DNA of 6,422 nucleotides from NCBI GenBank assembly GCA_026983755.1, contig JALSTL010000208.1:1-6422 (forward strand), in the 5' to 3' direction. A program made the position numbers and the translations under genes. The stretch comes from Melioribacteraceae bacterium. GTDB lineage: Bacteria; Bacteroidota; Ignavibacteria; Ignavibacteriales; Melioribacteraceae. The notes beneath the pieces are model-generated. The model was not told where the DNA came from, ran no database searches, and saw nothing but the letters and a program-made list of their open reading frames with translations. Shown piece after piece: positions 1 through 5,928 of the stretch; position 1 is the first letter of the stretch, and each line of letters opens with the position of its first letter.

Positions 1-124
1 AGCCTAAGTAAGCGTTTGCCGAGCCTAATATCATTGCCAAAATAACACCGAGTGAAACAGCTTTAAAAGAAAGTTCTTTCATTTCTTTTTCGGGTGGAAC
101 GTAAGGTTTAAATTTTGAATCCAT
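1..124 (-). CDS. OPT-family oligopeptide transporter, N-terminal fragment
   Basis: Reading leftwards from an ATG at 124-122, the frame stays open to the window edge and gives 41 residues beginning MDSKFKPYVPPEKEMKEL. The end of the fragment, around VSLGVILAMILGSANAYLG, matches the start of the first membrane helix of OPT-family (oligopeptide transporter, bacterial branch) proteins, where a short hydrophilic leader is followed by a helix ending in a conserved A/S-N-A-Y-L-G-L motif. Known members are large inner-membrane proton-coupled importers of peptides or metal chelates; this protein's substrate cannot be told from the fragment. A GGGGGT stretch a few bases before the ATG is a plausible ribosome binding site and supports the start. 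The gene is divergent from the tRNA, and a 16-base palindrome lies 35-50 bases upstream. The family call rests on a short but characteristic stretch. Confidence 0.72.
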   Translation of the reverse strand, partial: MDSKFKPYVPPEKEMKELSFKAVSLGVILAMILGSANAYLG

Positions 125-158
125 TTTACCCCCGTAAAATAATTAAAAGGTAATTCCG

Positions 159-174
159 ATTTGTAATTACAAAT
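159..174. promoter_or_regulatory. 16-bp perfect palindrome, possible operator
   Basis: The sequence ATTTGTAATTACAAAT is identical to its reverse complement. It lies 35-50 bases upstream of the OPT transporter start, where a repressor dimer could block transcription or act within the leader. No regulator can be assigned. AT-rich DNA gives such palindromes by chance fairly readily, so the position is the main argument. Confidence 0.3.
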
Positions 175-222
175 TAAAATATTTTATTAAATAATAAAAA
201 TATATTATTGCCTTTATCTAAA

Positions 223-246
223 GAATGCAAAAAAATATTTGCATTC
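223..246. repeat. Inverted repeat overlapping the tRNA promoter
   Basis: Perfect 9-base arms (GAATGCAAA at 223-231, TTTGCATTC at 238-246) are separated by 6 bases. No T-run follows on either strand, so it does not look like a terminator. The right arm contains the TTTG that serves as the upstream element of the proposed tRNA promoter, and by symmetry the left arm offers TTTG to the minus strand. It could be an operator or a divergent promoter core. Confidence 0.4.
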
Positions 247-269
247 AAAATATCAAAAGCTTATTTTTG
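238..269 (+). promoter_or_regulatory. Bacteroidota-type promoter for the tRNA
   Basis: TTTG at 238-241 and TATTTTTG at 262-269 are separated by 20 bases. This matches the known Bacteroidetes housekeeping consensus of TTTG near -33 and TAnnTTTG near -7. Transcription would start around 275-278, a few bases before the mature tRNA 5' end at 285. The match and position are both good; the evidence is sequence only. Confidence 0.6.
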
Positions 270-284
270 GAATTCAAAATTAAT

Positions 285-358
285 GGGCCCATAGCTCAGT
301 TGGTTAGAGCATCTGACTCATAATCAGAGGGTCGGTGGTTCGAGTCCATCTGGGCCCA
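285..358 (+). tRNA. tRNA with CAU anticodon, probably tRNA-Ile2 (or elongator tRNA-Met)
   Basis: A complete cloverleaf can be drawn. The acceptor stem is 285-291 with 351-357 (GGGCCCA/TGGGCCC), the D arm 294-310, the anticodon stem 312-316 with 324-328 (TCTGA/TCAGA), and the T arm 334-350 with loop TTCGAGT. The anticodon CAT is at 319-321 and the discriminator base is A358. It is followed by CAA, so the CCA end is not encoded. The first pair is G-C, which excludes an initiator tRNA. C4-G69 and C5-G68 in the acceptor stem are the pairs that the lysidine synthetase TilS is known to favour in E. coli tRNA-Ile2, and E. coli elongator tRNA-Met lacks them. This tRNA may therefore read AUA codons as isoleucine after lysidine modification. 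Automated tools would usually label it Met. Confidence 0.95.
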
Positions 359-381
359 CAATTAGTATTTTGCTACTTTTG

Positions 382-435
382 AAATTTGTTATTTCAATTC
401 ATACAATACTTTCCATATCCAACAAATTTTTTTTT
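382..435 (+). terminator. Weak candidate terminator after the tRNA
   Basis: AAATTTGTT (382-390) and AACAAATTT (421-429) are perfect inverted repeats, and the right arm runs straight into a T-run ending at 435. The loop of 30 bases is long and the stem has only two G-C pairs, so the hairpin would be weak. Its position downstream of the tRNA makes termination plausible, nothing more. Confidence 0.25.
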
Positions 436-768
436 CAAATTATCACCATTTAGCTTTAGTCCGTTAAATTCAATAAAATACTTCTGCTTATGTAAAATTT
501 AACTTTTAAGAAATATTTAAAATGTAAACTATCCGATTTTATATCATTTAGTTTTTAATTATTTTATCTTTTATGATATGAAAATTGAACGCTATACTTT
601 TATAATTAACAACAAAATAAGATATTTTTTTTTCACTTGACATTATTTTTTTATTCAACTTATTGCTTTATATTCTTAAAAATAATCAGCTATTTATTTG
701 TTATTTATTACAATTAGTTAAGTTGGTTATTTATTATAATACTTTATGTAAATCTGTTAACTTATTTA

Positions 769-808
769 TTTGCAATAAGTTATATTTTTTCATATATTTT
801 ATTGCAAA
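769..808. repeat. 10-bp perfect inverted repeat upstream of the small-protein operon
   Basis: TTTGCAATAA at 769-778 and TTATTGCAAA at 799-808 are exact reverse complements separated by 20 bases. The repeat lies just upstream of the candidate promoter at 829-858, where an activator or repressor could bind. No T-run follows. The function is unknown. Confidence 0.35.
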
Positions 809-828
809 AATAATTTAGCACGGCATTA

Positions 829-858
829 TTGAGAATTAATTCAATTTTCAAATAAAAT
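829..858 (+). promoter_or_regulatory. Candidate sigma70-like promoter for the small membrane-protein pair
   Basis: TTGAGA (829-834) and TAAAAT (853-858) each match five of six consensus bases and are 18 bases apart. The start site would lie near 865, leaving a leader of about 35 bases before the ATG at 899. No TAnnTTTG element is seen here, so if the organism uses only the Bacteroidota-type promoter this call would be wrong. Confidence 0.35.
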
Positions 859-898
859 CTTCGATAATACTTGTGCATAAAAGTTTTTAGGAGGTTTT

Positions 899-1021
899 AT
901 GGGGAACTTAAATTTTTGGTATTTATTGTTGTTATTAGGACTTTTTATAGTAGTTAATTTTACTTATAAAAAATTTCCGAAAAATAACGAAAAGCTTTAT
1001 AAAATTTTAACAAAAGATTAA
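899..1021 (+). CDS. Small single-pass membrane protein, 40 residues, function unknown
   Basis: This short frame starts at ATG 899 and ends at TAA 1019-1021. An AGGAGG ribosome binding site at 889-894, the best in the window, is 4 bases before the ATG and is the main support for it being a real gene. The product begins MGNLNFWYLLLLLG. Residues about 4-22 form one hydrophobic helix, and the rest is a basic tail (YKKFPKNNEKLYKILTKD). By the positive-inside rule the N-terminus would face outwards and the tail the cytoplasm. It is followed 32 bases later by the 60-residue gene on the same strand, and the two probably share an operon. I do not recognise the family. It could be a small accessory subunit of a membrane complex, but nothing here names a partner. 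Confidence 0.65.
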   Translation: MGNLNFWYLLLLLGLFIVVNFTYKKFPKNNEKLYKILTKD

Positions 1022-1053
1022 AAACTAATAATTTTAGCAAAAGAGAGGAATAA

Positions 1054-1236
1054 ATGGATAGTTCTGGCTCTAAAAGTTTATTGCTAAGCAAACAAAAATC
1101 CGATTATGTTAGCAATAACATACTGGAGGAAGAAGCAAAACTAAAAAAAGAACTTTTTAAAAAGAAAATAACAATTGTAAGTTTGGGTACTATTTATGTT
1201 TTATTATTAATCGTATCTCTAACTTTGCTTAGTTAA
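1054..1236 (+). CDS. Small tail-anchored membrane protein, 60 residues, function unknown
   Basis: ATG at 1054 is preceded by a GAGAGGA ribosome binding site at 1043-1049, and the stop is TAA 1234-1236. The N-terminal half is hydrophilic. Residues about 23-38 are a charged helix-forming stretch (NILEEEAKLKKELFKKK) that could make a short coiled coil. Residues 39-59 are one hydrophobic helix that ends the protein. The lysines before the helix predict an inside N-terminus, the opposite orientation to the 40-residue neighbour, so the charged parts of both proteins would face the cytoplasm. The gene is second in a probable two-gene operon and is closed by a strong terminator 13 bases after the stop. 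No family is recognised. The ribosome binding site, operon position and terminator make a real gene likely. Confidence 0.7.
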   Translation: MDSSGSKSLLLSKQKSDYVSNNILEEEAKLKKELFKKKITIVSLGTIYVLLLIVSLTLLS

Positions 1237-1248
1237 CACATTTATAAC

Positions 1249-1285
1249 AATAGGTTAAGAAATTATCTTAACCTATTATTTTTTT
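1249..1285 (+). terminator. Rho-independent terminator of the small-protein operon
   Basis: A perfect 11-base stem (AATAGGTTAAG at 1249-1259, CTTAACCTATT at 1267-1277) with a 7-base loop is followed by a seven-T run at 1279-1285. This is a clear terminator for the plus strand. The right arm and T-run lie inside the last codons of the convergent symporter gene. On the minus strand the same hairpin lacks a good T-run, so it would stop that transcript less well. Confidence 0.85.
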
Positions 1286-2749
1286 AAATTCATTTTCCAC
1301 ATCTTTAAGGTTGTTAACTTTTGTAAACTTACTTACAACAATAATAACAATTGTTGCAAAAATTACGCCCGGAACCATTTCATATAAATTAAAAATTCCA
1401 CCTGTTAGTTGTTTCCAAATTAAAATTGTAACACCGCCAGTCAACATTCCTGCAAGAGCACCTTTTTCAGTAATATTTTTCCAATATAACGATAAAAAAA
1501 TAACCGGTCCGAAAGTTGCCCCGAATCCTGCCCAAGCATAGGCAACTAAATCCAAAACACTTGAATTCGGATTTAGCCCTATTATAATTGCTATTAGTGC
1601 AATAAATAAAACGAAACCTCTACTAACCCATAGTAATTCCTTTTGAGATGCTTTTGGACGTATAAACGGTTTATATATATCTTCTACCAAGGAAGAAGAT
1701 GCAACTAATAATTGTGAATCTGCAGTACTCATTATTGCCGCTAATATAGCAGCCAATAAAACCCCCGAAAAGAGGGGAGTAACTAAATCTTTAACCAAAA
1801 CAATAAAAACCTTTTCCGAATTCGCATTACTTAAATGCGGATTAACTATTATGTATCCAACCATACCTATTATAACGGCGGATAATAAACTGAATATTAC
1901 CCATATCATAGCAATTTTTCTGGCTTTAGATAATTGTTCCGAACTTTTTATTGCCATAAATCTGGCTAAAATATGAGGTTGACCGAAATACCCTAAACCC
2001 CAGCCGAATAATGAAATAATTGATAAAACAGTAATGCTATTGCCTTCTTTAGTAGTAAAAATATTTAGCAATTGCGGATTGGATTCATTTATTTTTTTTA
2101 TTGCAACGTAAATACCGCCAATATTATTAATTGCTATAACAGGAACAATAATTATTGCAAAAAACATAATTGCTCCTTGATAAACATCCGTCCAACTAAC
2201 AGCTTGAAAACCACCGAGGAATGTGTATGATACTATTATTATTCCTCCGACTAATAAAGCTGTAAAATAAGGAAGATCAAAAACGGTACTAAATAATTTC
2301 GCACCCGCAACAAACCCGGATGAAGTATAAATTAAAAAGAATATTAAAATAAATAATGCTGAAAAAACCCTGATGGTTTTTGATTTTGTTTTAAATCTGT
2401 TTTCAAAATAATCCGGAATAGTAAGAGAATTACCGGCTATTTCAGTATAAATACGTAATCGTTTTGCAATAAATTTCCAATTAATATATGTTCCTATTAA
2501 TAATCCGATTAAAAGCCATAAAGATTCTACACCGGATAAATATGCATAACCCGGCAATCCTAACAATAACCAACCGCTCATATCCGATGCTTGGGCACTA
2601 AGTGATGTTACCCATGCATTAAGTTTTCTGCCGCCAAGAATATAATCGGAAAGATTCTTTGTACGGGAATAAAAGTACCACCCTATTGCTAACATTCCAA
2701 TTAAGTATAATGCGAATGAAATGAAAATTCCTATTTGAGATTTTTCCAT
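1268..2749 (-). CDS. putP: Sodium/proline symporter (PutP, SSS family)
   Basis: This is an inner-membrane importer coupling proline uptake to sodium entry. From the longest start (ATG 2770) it has 500 residues, very close to the 502 of E. coli PutP, and it has many hydrophobic helices throughout. In that numbering, ASDMSGWLL holds Asp63 and Ser65, equivalent to PutP Asp55 (sodium) and Ser57 (proline). GWGLGYFGQPHILARFMA at 256-273 appears identical to E. coli from memory. Ser348/Thr349 in AAIMSTADSQLL match PutP Ser340/Thr341, and AWAGFGATFGP near 412 is the family signature. I prefer the ATG at 2749 (Met8): it aligns with the E. coli start, has a GGG six bases upstream, and leaves a sensible leader from the candidate promoter. 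ATG 2770 has no visible ribosome site but remains possible. No proline dehydrogenase gene adjoins. Another SSS substrate is possible but less likely. Confidence 0.92.
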   Translation of the reverse strand: MEKSQIGIFISFALYLIGMLAIGWYFYSRTKNLSDYILGGRKLNAWVTSLSAQASDMSGWLLLGLPGYAYLSGVESLWLLIGLLIGTYINWKFIAKRLRIYTEIAGNSLTIPDYFENRFKTKSKTIRVFSALFILIFFLIYTSSGFVAGAKLFSTVFDLPYFTALLVGGIIIVSYTFLGGFQAVSWTDVYQGAIMFFAIIIVPVIAINNIGGIYVAIKKINESNPQLLNIFTTKEGNSITVLSIISLFGWGLGYFGQPHILARFMAIKSSEQLSKARKIAMIWVIFSLLSAVIIGMVGYIIVNPHLSNANSEKVFIVLVKDLVTPLFSGVLLAAILAAIMSTADSQLLVASSSLVEDIYKPFIRPKASQKELLWVSRGFVLFIALIAIIIGLNPNSSVLDLVAYAWAGFGATFGPVIFLSLYWKNITEKGALAGMLTGGVTILIWKQLTGGIFNLYEMVPGVIFATIVIIVVSKFTKVNNLKDVENEFKKIIG

Positions 2750-2786
2750 AATAAACCCATTATTATGCATTAGAATTTAGAAGTTG

Positions 2787-2816
2787 TTTATAAAACTCTA
2801 ATATGAAATAAGTTAA
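2787..2816 (-). promoter_or_regulatory. Candidate promoter of the proline symporter
   Basis: On the minus strand TTAACT (2816-2811) and TATAAA (2792-2787) are 18 bases apart, each a partial match to sigma70 elements. Transcription would start near 2780, about 30 bases before the preferred ATG at 2749. There is no TTTG/TAnnTTTG pair here. The call is weak because the region is AT-rich. Confidence 0.3.
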
Positions 2817-2829
2817 AGAGACTTTTTTA

Positions 2830-2923
2830 TTTAACCCTTTCCTAAAGTTATGCTTTAGAAAAATTGCTTTTATTACACTAGTTTAGAGCTATTCTGTTTT
2901 TCTATAGCATAATTCGGGTTAAA
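2830..2923. repeat. 94-base imperfect palindromic element
   Basis: The outer arms TTTAACCC (2830-2837) and GGGTTAAA (2916-2923) are exact inverted repeats. Inside them, 2848-2863 pairs with 2897-2912 at 15 of 16 positions, with a single T-T mismatch at 2855/2905. A second, mutually exclusive small hairpin is possible on the left side (CTAAAG 2842-2847 with CTTTAG 2853-2858). No T-run follows on either side, so it is not a standard terminator. It lies between the polysaccharide-operon terminator and the symporter promoter. It may be a MITE-like or other palindromic repeat, or a structured RNA. Nothing here encodes a protein. Confidence 0.6.
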
Positions 2924-2944
2924 CAATTACAATTTTAGTTTAAA

Positions 2945-2981
2945 ATAAAAAAGGCATATTACAATGTTAATAATATGCCTT
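2945..2981 (-). terminator. Rho-independent terminator of the polysaccharide-export operon
   Basis: An 11-base perfect stem (2971-2981 with 2951-2961, containing AAGGCATATTA) has a 9-base loop. On the minus strand it runs into a T-rich tract (complement of 2952-2947, then further Ts). It begins about 20 bases after the kinase stop codon at 3003-3005, so the kinase gene is the last of its transcript. Confidence 0.85.
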
Positions 2982-3002
2982 GAGAGCGATTCAATATTTA
3001 CT

Positions 3003-5342
3003 TCAAGTTTTAATTTTTTCAGTTTTACGTTTTTTATTTGCTGTAGTCTTTTTCCTTTTTTTAACTCTTTTGAAAATTGATGATTTTTCTTGACCGTTAC
3101 TTCTGGCATAAGCATAAACATATTTATAATAAGAACCGTAGCTACTTTGAATTTCAAATTTATTAAGCAAAGTACCTATAAATGAACTATCTTCCCCGGA
3201 TTTCAAAAGGGTAACAGCTTTAATCATTAAATCGATATCAGTTTGATCTGCACACACAACAAGTATAGTTTCGTCAACAAGCCTTGATAAAATTTCGGCA
3301 TCTGTTACCGTTAATACAGGAGGAGAATCTATAATAACCAAATCAAATTCCGTACTTAACTTTCTGATGAAAGATTTCATACCTCTGGAATCCAATATCT
3401 CGGAAGGATTTGGTGGTATTGTTCCCGCAGGAATAAAAGATAAATTTTCCAAGTGACTTTCTCTTACAATCTCTTCGAAAGTTGCTCTGCCCACAAAGTA
3501 ATCCGTAAATCCGGGGAAACGTTTTTGATTGAAAATATTATGAATCCTCGGTTTTCTCAAATCGCAATCGACAATTACTGTTCTTCTGTTAGCTATTGCA
3601 AAACTGCCGGCAAGATTAGATGCAATTGTAGATTTCCCTTCGCCCGGAGCAGAAGATGTAATTAATATTGTTTTTGTTTGTCCTTCTATTTTTGAATATC
3701 TGATTCTGGTTCGCAATGCCTTAAATGCCTCGCTTGCAACAGAATCTGCATTCCCAACAATTAGTTCTGTACCATTTTGACTAAGTGATTTAATGTTATC
3801 AACTTTCGGTACCCAGCCAAGTAGGTTGATATTTTTGTTTTCAATATCTTCGGGACTTTTAACGCGTTTATCAAAATAATTTACTATTAAAGCATAAGCA
3901 AAAGCCAAACCAAGGCCTAATACCAATCCGATTAAAATAATCAGTTTCCTATTTGGTTTTGCCGGTTCTTTAGGTACTCTGGCCAAATTTAATATTAAAA
4001 CGTTTCCGGTTGTGGATTGTTCGTTAATCAAAGCTTCCTGATATTTTTGTTCCAACAAAACGTAGAGCTTTTCGAAAGATTTTACTTCTCTTGTTAATCT
4101 TGCCAAACCGATTGTTCTTTGAGGTAATGAATCAAATTTATGTTCGTAAGTTTTAACAAATGATTTTAACTTAGAATAGGAAGCAGATAGTGCTTCGTAC
4201 TTTACTTGTTCTTCAAATATTTTTTGAGTTAATGTTTTAATTTCTTCAGGTGTTGCGGCAAGCAAATAAGCTTGATATTCATCTATTTTGTCTTTTAATT
4301 TTCCTTTGAGGTCTTTTAATTTTTTATCATATTCTCTAACCAAATTAGGATTTTTCGTTTTATTTGATGTGGAAGACAATGCAAAGTCTTTTCTCGCTTC
4401 TATATCCGCTATTTGTTCTTGAAGTTTTTGCAAATAAGGTTCTTTACTTTTATTATCCAAATAATTTGATAATGTAGGATCTTTTTTCTTCAATTCTTCT
4501 TTGTAAGAAATTAAGTTCTCTTTGGCAATGGACATTTCAATTGCGGTTGAATTGATTTTAGATTGTAAATCCGTTATGGTTTCAATTAAAGATTTTGCTT
4601 GTTCGTCTAATTGAATAACTCCGCCTTTTAGTTGATAATTTTTTAATCTATCTTCAGCGGCTATCAGTTCATTTAATTTTTCTTCTTTTTGTTTTTCCAA
4701 AAATTCTTTTACTTTACTTACTTGTTTTCTGTTATCGAGCAAATTAAATTTTTTATAAACTCTGGCATAAGTATTTGCGATAAGCGAAGCTTCGCGAGGT
4801 GAAGGAGATTCCACCGAAATTTCTATAAAATCGAGCCCTCTTTTTTGTTCTACCGAAACTTTTTTTTCTAACATCTTAAGTATTTGATCGAACGATTTGA
4901 TTTTAGCATTTTTTTCGCTTTCAAAATATCCTTTATCCAATACAAGTGAAAACATGTCGTGATTTTTAGCATTAGAGAAAGAATCTATAATTTCAGTAGC
5001 CACTTGCTCTCGTATTGCAATGTTTTTTATGGTTTCAATTTCGTTGGCTATAAATCTATCGGCACCAAAATTTCCGAATTCCGGCATTAGAGGAGATTCC
5101 AATATATTCCCTTGCGGTTTGGATATTTTAAGCATTGTGCTTGCTTTGTAAATATTGGTTGCCGTTATTGCGTAAAAAATAGCCGAGGAAAGAACGGTTA
5201 TACTAATTATTAAAATTGGTAATAAATAATGGCGAAAAATATTAATATAGTCTGTCAGAGAATGGGTTTCTTCTTCTTCTAACATTTGTTTTATATATGC
5301 AATATCGTTATTGCCAATATCATTTAAATTTTTATTTGCCAA
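3003..5342 (-). CDS. Wzc-type polysaccharide co-polymerase with tyrosine-kinase domain (BY-kinase)
   Basis: This 779-residue inner-membrane protein would control polysaccharide chain length and export, autophosphorylating on tyrosines. Order: Wzz region with first membrane helix about 38-60; long periplasmic coiled-coil region about 195-440; proline-rich segment near 457-465 and second helix about 467-490; cytoplasmic ATPase from about 535. The kinase has Walker A APGEGKST (565-572, Lys570), Walker A' VIVDCDLRKP (589-598) and Walker B LVIIDSPP (Asp672). Six tyrosines fall within 735-745, the usual autophosphorylation cluster. Unusually, a 33-residue tail with 15 Lys/Arg follows the cluster. 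The start is TTG at 5342-5340, since an in-frame TAA lies two codons upstream and the next Met is residue 20; GGAG at 5356-5353 supports it. It lies 24 bases after the SLBB gene. The fused domain layout is as in Wzc. Confidence 0.93.
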   Translation of the reverse strand: MANKNLNDIGNNDIAYIKQMLEEEETHSLTDYINIFRHYLLPILIISITVLSSAIFYAITATNIYKASTMLKISKPQGNILESPLMPEFGNFGADRFIANEIETIKNIAIREQVATEIIDSFSNAKNHDMFSLVLDKGYFESEKNAKIKSFDQILKMLEKKVSVEQKRGLDFIEISVESPSPREASLIANTYARVYKKFNLLDNRKQVSKVKEFLEKQKEEKLNELIAAEDRLKNYQLKGGVIQLDEQAKSLIETITDLQSKINSTAIEMSIAKENLISYKEELKKKDPTLSNYLDNKSKEPYLQKLQEQIADIEARKDFALSSTSNKTKNPNLVREYDKKLKDLKGKLKDKIDEYQAYLLAATPEEIKTLTQKIFEEQVKYEALSASYSKLKSFVKTYEHKFDSLPQRTIGLARLTREVKSFEKLYVLLEQKYQEALINEQSTTGNVLILNLARVPKEPAKPNRKLIILIGLVLGLGLAFAYALIVNYFDKRVKSPEDIENKNINLLGWVPKVDNIKSLSQNGTELIVGNADSVASEAFKALRTRIRYSKIEGQTKTILITSSAPGEGKSTIASNLAGSFAIANRRTVIVDCDLRKPRIHNIFNQKRFPGFTDYFVGRATFEEIVRESHLENLSFIPAGTIPPNPSEILDSRGMKSFIRKLSTEFDLVIIDSPPVLTVTDAEILSRLVDETILVVCADQTDIDLMIKAVTLLKSGEDSSFIGTLLNKFEIQSSYGSYYKYVYAYARSNGQEKSSIFKRVKKRKKTTANKKRKTEKIKT

Positions 5343-5366
5343 TCTTTAAATTCTCCGTAATTTTAT

Positions 5367-5897
5367 TTATTTAGCAGTAACTGTAATGTAAAAAGTTGCT
5401 AAAATGCTAAGTGCGGAAACAACTCTGAACCCAAGGGCTAACCAATCGGTAAAAAACATTCTCGATTCTCCCGGTATAACCAATATATCACTTTTTTTCA
5501 GTTTGGGCACTTTTCTGTATTTCGAATCAAGTTTACTCTTCCACATTAAATCTTTATAATCTATCGGTATCATTTTTTCTTTATTATTTTCGTCTATTCT
5601 GTAAATTCTTATTTCATCCAAATTTGATGATATAGTAGGACCGCCAACGTAAGAAAGCAAATCCAATACGCTTGTATAATCCGGTATAATATATCTGCCG
5701 GGATACTTTACAAATCCCCAAACTGATACCGTAATGTTAACTGCTTCCGGATCCGAATAGTCATAAAGACCACCGTATATATTGGGTCTGGTTCTACCTC
5801 CGGTATATTTGGAACCTAATTCGTAATCTTTGTTCTGCGAATAACTTAAATTCGAAAAACTTATAAAAATTATTATGGTAAATATGATTTTTTTCAT
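5367..5897 (-). CDS. Short secreted SLBB-domain polysaccharide-export protein
   Basis: The 176-residue product has a signal peptide (MKKIIF then a hydrophobic stretch to about residue 20, likely cleaved after SYS). There is no cysteine anywhere, so it is not a lipoprotein like Wza. Residues about 54-112 form one SLBB domain (VNITVSVWGFVKYPGRY, then the VLDLLSYVGGPT segment), followed by a KSDILVIPGE motif near 135-144. Residues about 151-172 form a hydrophobic helix at the C-terminus. The N-terminal polysaccharide-export (PES) domain of Wza-type channels is missing. The gene lies 24 bases before the kinase gene in the same operon, so it probably joins the periplasmic or outer-membrane export path. 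With a C-terminal membrane helix it might build a reduced export channel, or bridge to another partner; that is inference. A GAAGAAG stretch before the ATG is a weak ribosome site. Confidence 0.85.
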   Translation of the reverse strand: MKKIIFTIIIFISFSNLSYSQNKDYELGSKYTGGRTRPNIYGGLYDYSDPEAVNITVSVWGFVKYPGRYIIPDYTSVLDLLSYVGGPTISSNLDEIRIYRIDENNKEKMIPIDYKDLMWKSKLDSKYRKVPKLKKSDILVIPGESRMFFTDWLALGFRVVSALSILATFYITVTAK

Positions 5898-5928
5898 AAT
5901 TGCTTCTTCGGTTTTTAGATTACACTTA

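Larger units (their letters stand above)
359..898. other. 540-base AT-rich intergenic region without a convincing gene
   Basis: Both strands were read and only very short frames without ribosome binding sites were found. The region is extremely AT-rich and contains T-runs (for example 427-435 and 626-633). It also has an 11-base direct repeat GTTATTTATTA (700-710 and 726-736), an inverted repeat at 769-808, and a candidate promoter near its right end. A TTGACA at 637-642 has only a poor -10 match 18 bases downstream. The length is large for an ordinary promoter region, so a small RNA or a decayed gene cannot be excluded. Confidence 0.5.

Noticed and set aside
359..360. Encoded CCA end for the tRNA
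   Set aside because: The bases after the discriminator A358 are CAA, so only a partial match is present and CCA would be added after transcription.
578..640. 20-codon plus-strand frame after TTTATGATATG
   Set aside because: It is too short, has no ribosome binding site and includes a run of Phe codons from a T-tract.
700..810. CRISPR-like short repeats
   Set aside because: The repeated TTATTTATT units are low-complexity AT sequence with irregular spacing and no distinct spacers.
780..878. 32-codon minus-strand frame starting at ATG 878
   Set aside because: It has no ribosome binding site, lies in very AT-rich DNA and overlaps the candidate promoter of the plus-strand operon.
1311..1541. 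76-codon plus-strand frame
   Set aside because: It lies wholly inside the well-supported symporter gene on the opposite strand and has no ribosome binding site or family likeness.
2927..3157. 76-codon minus-strand frame
   Set aside because: It overlaps the end of the kinase gene in another frame and runs through its terminator; its Lys-rich composition reflects the A-rich strand.
3453..3665. 70-codon plus-strand frame
   Set aside because: It is antisense to the conserved ATPase motifs of the kinase domain, so it is a shadow frame.
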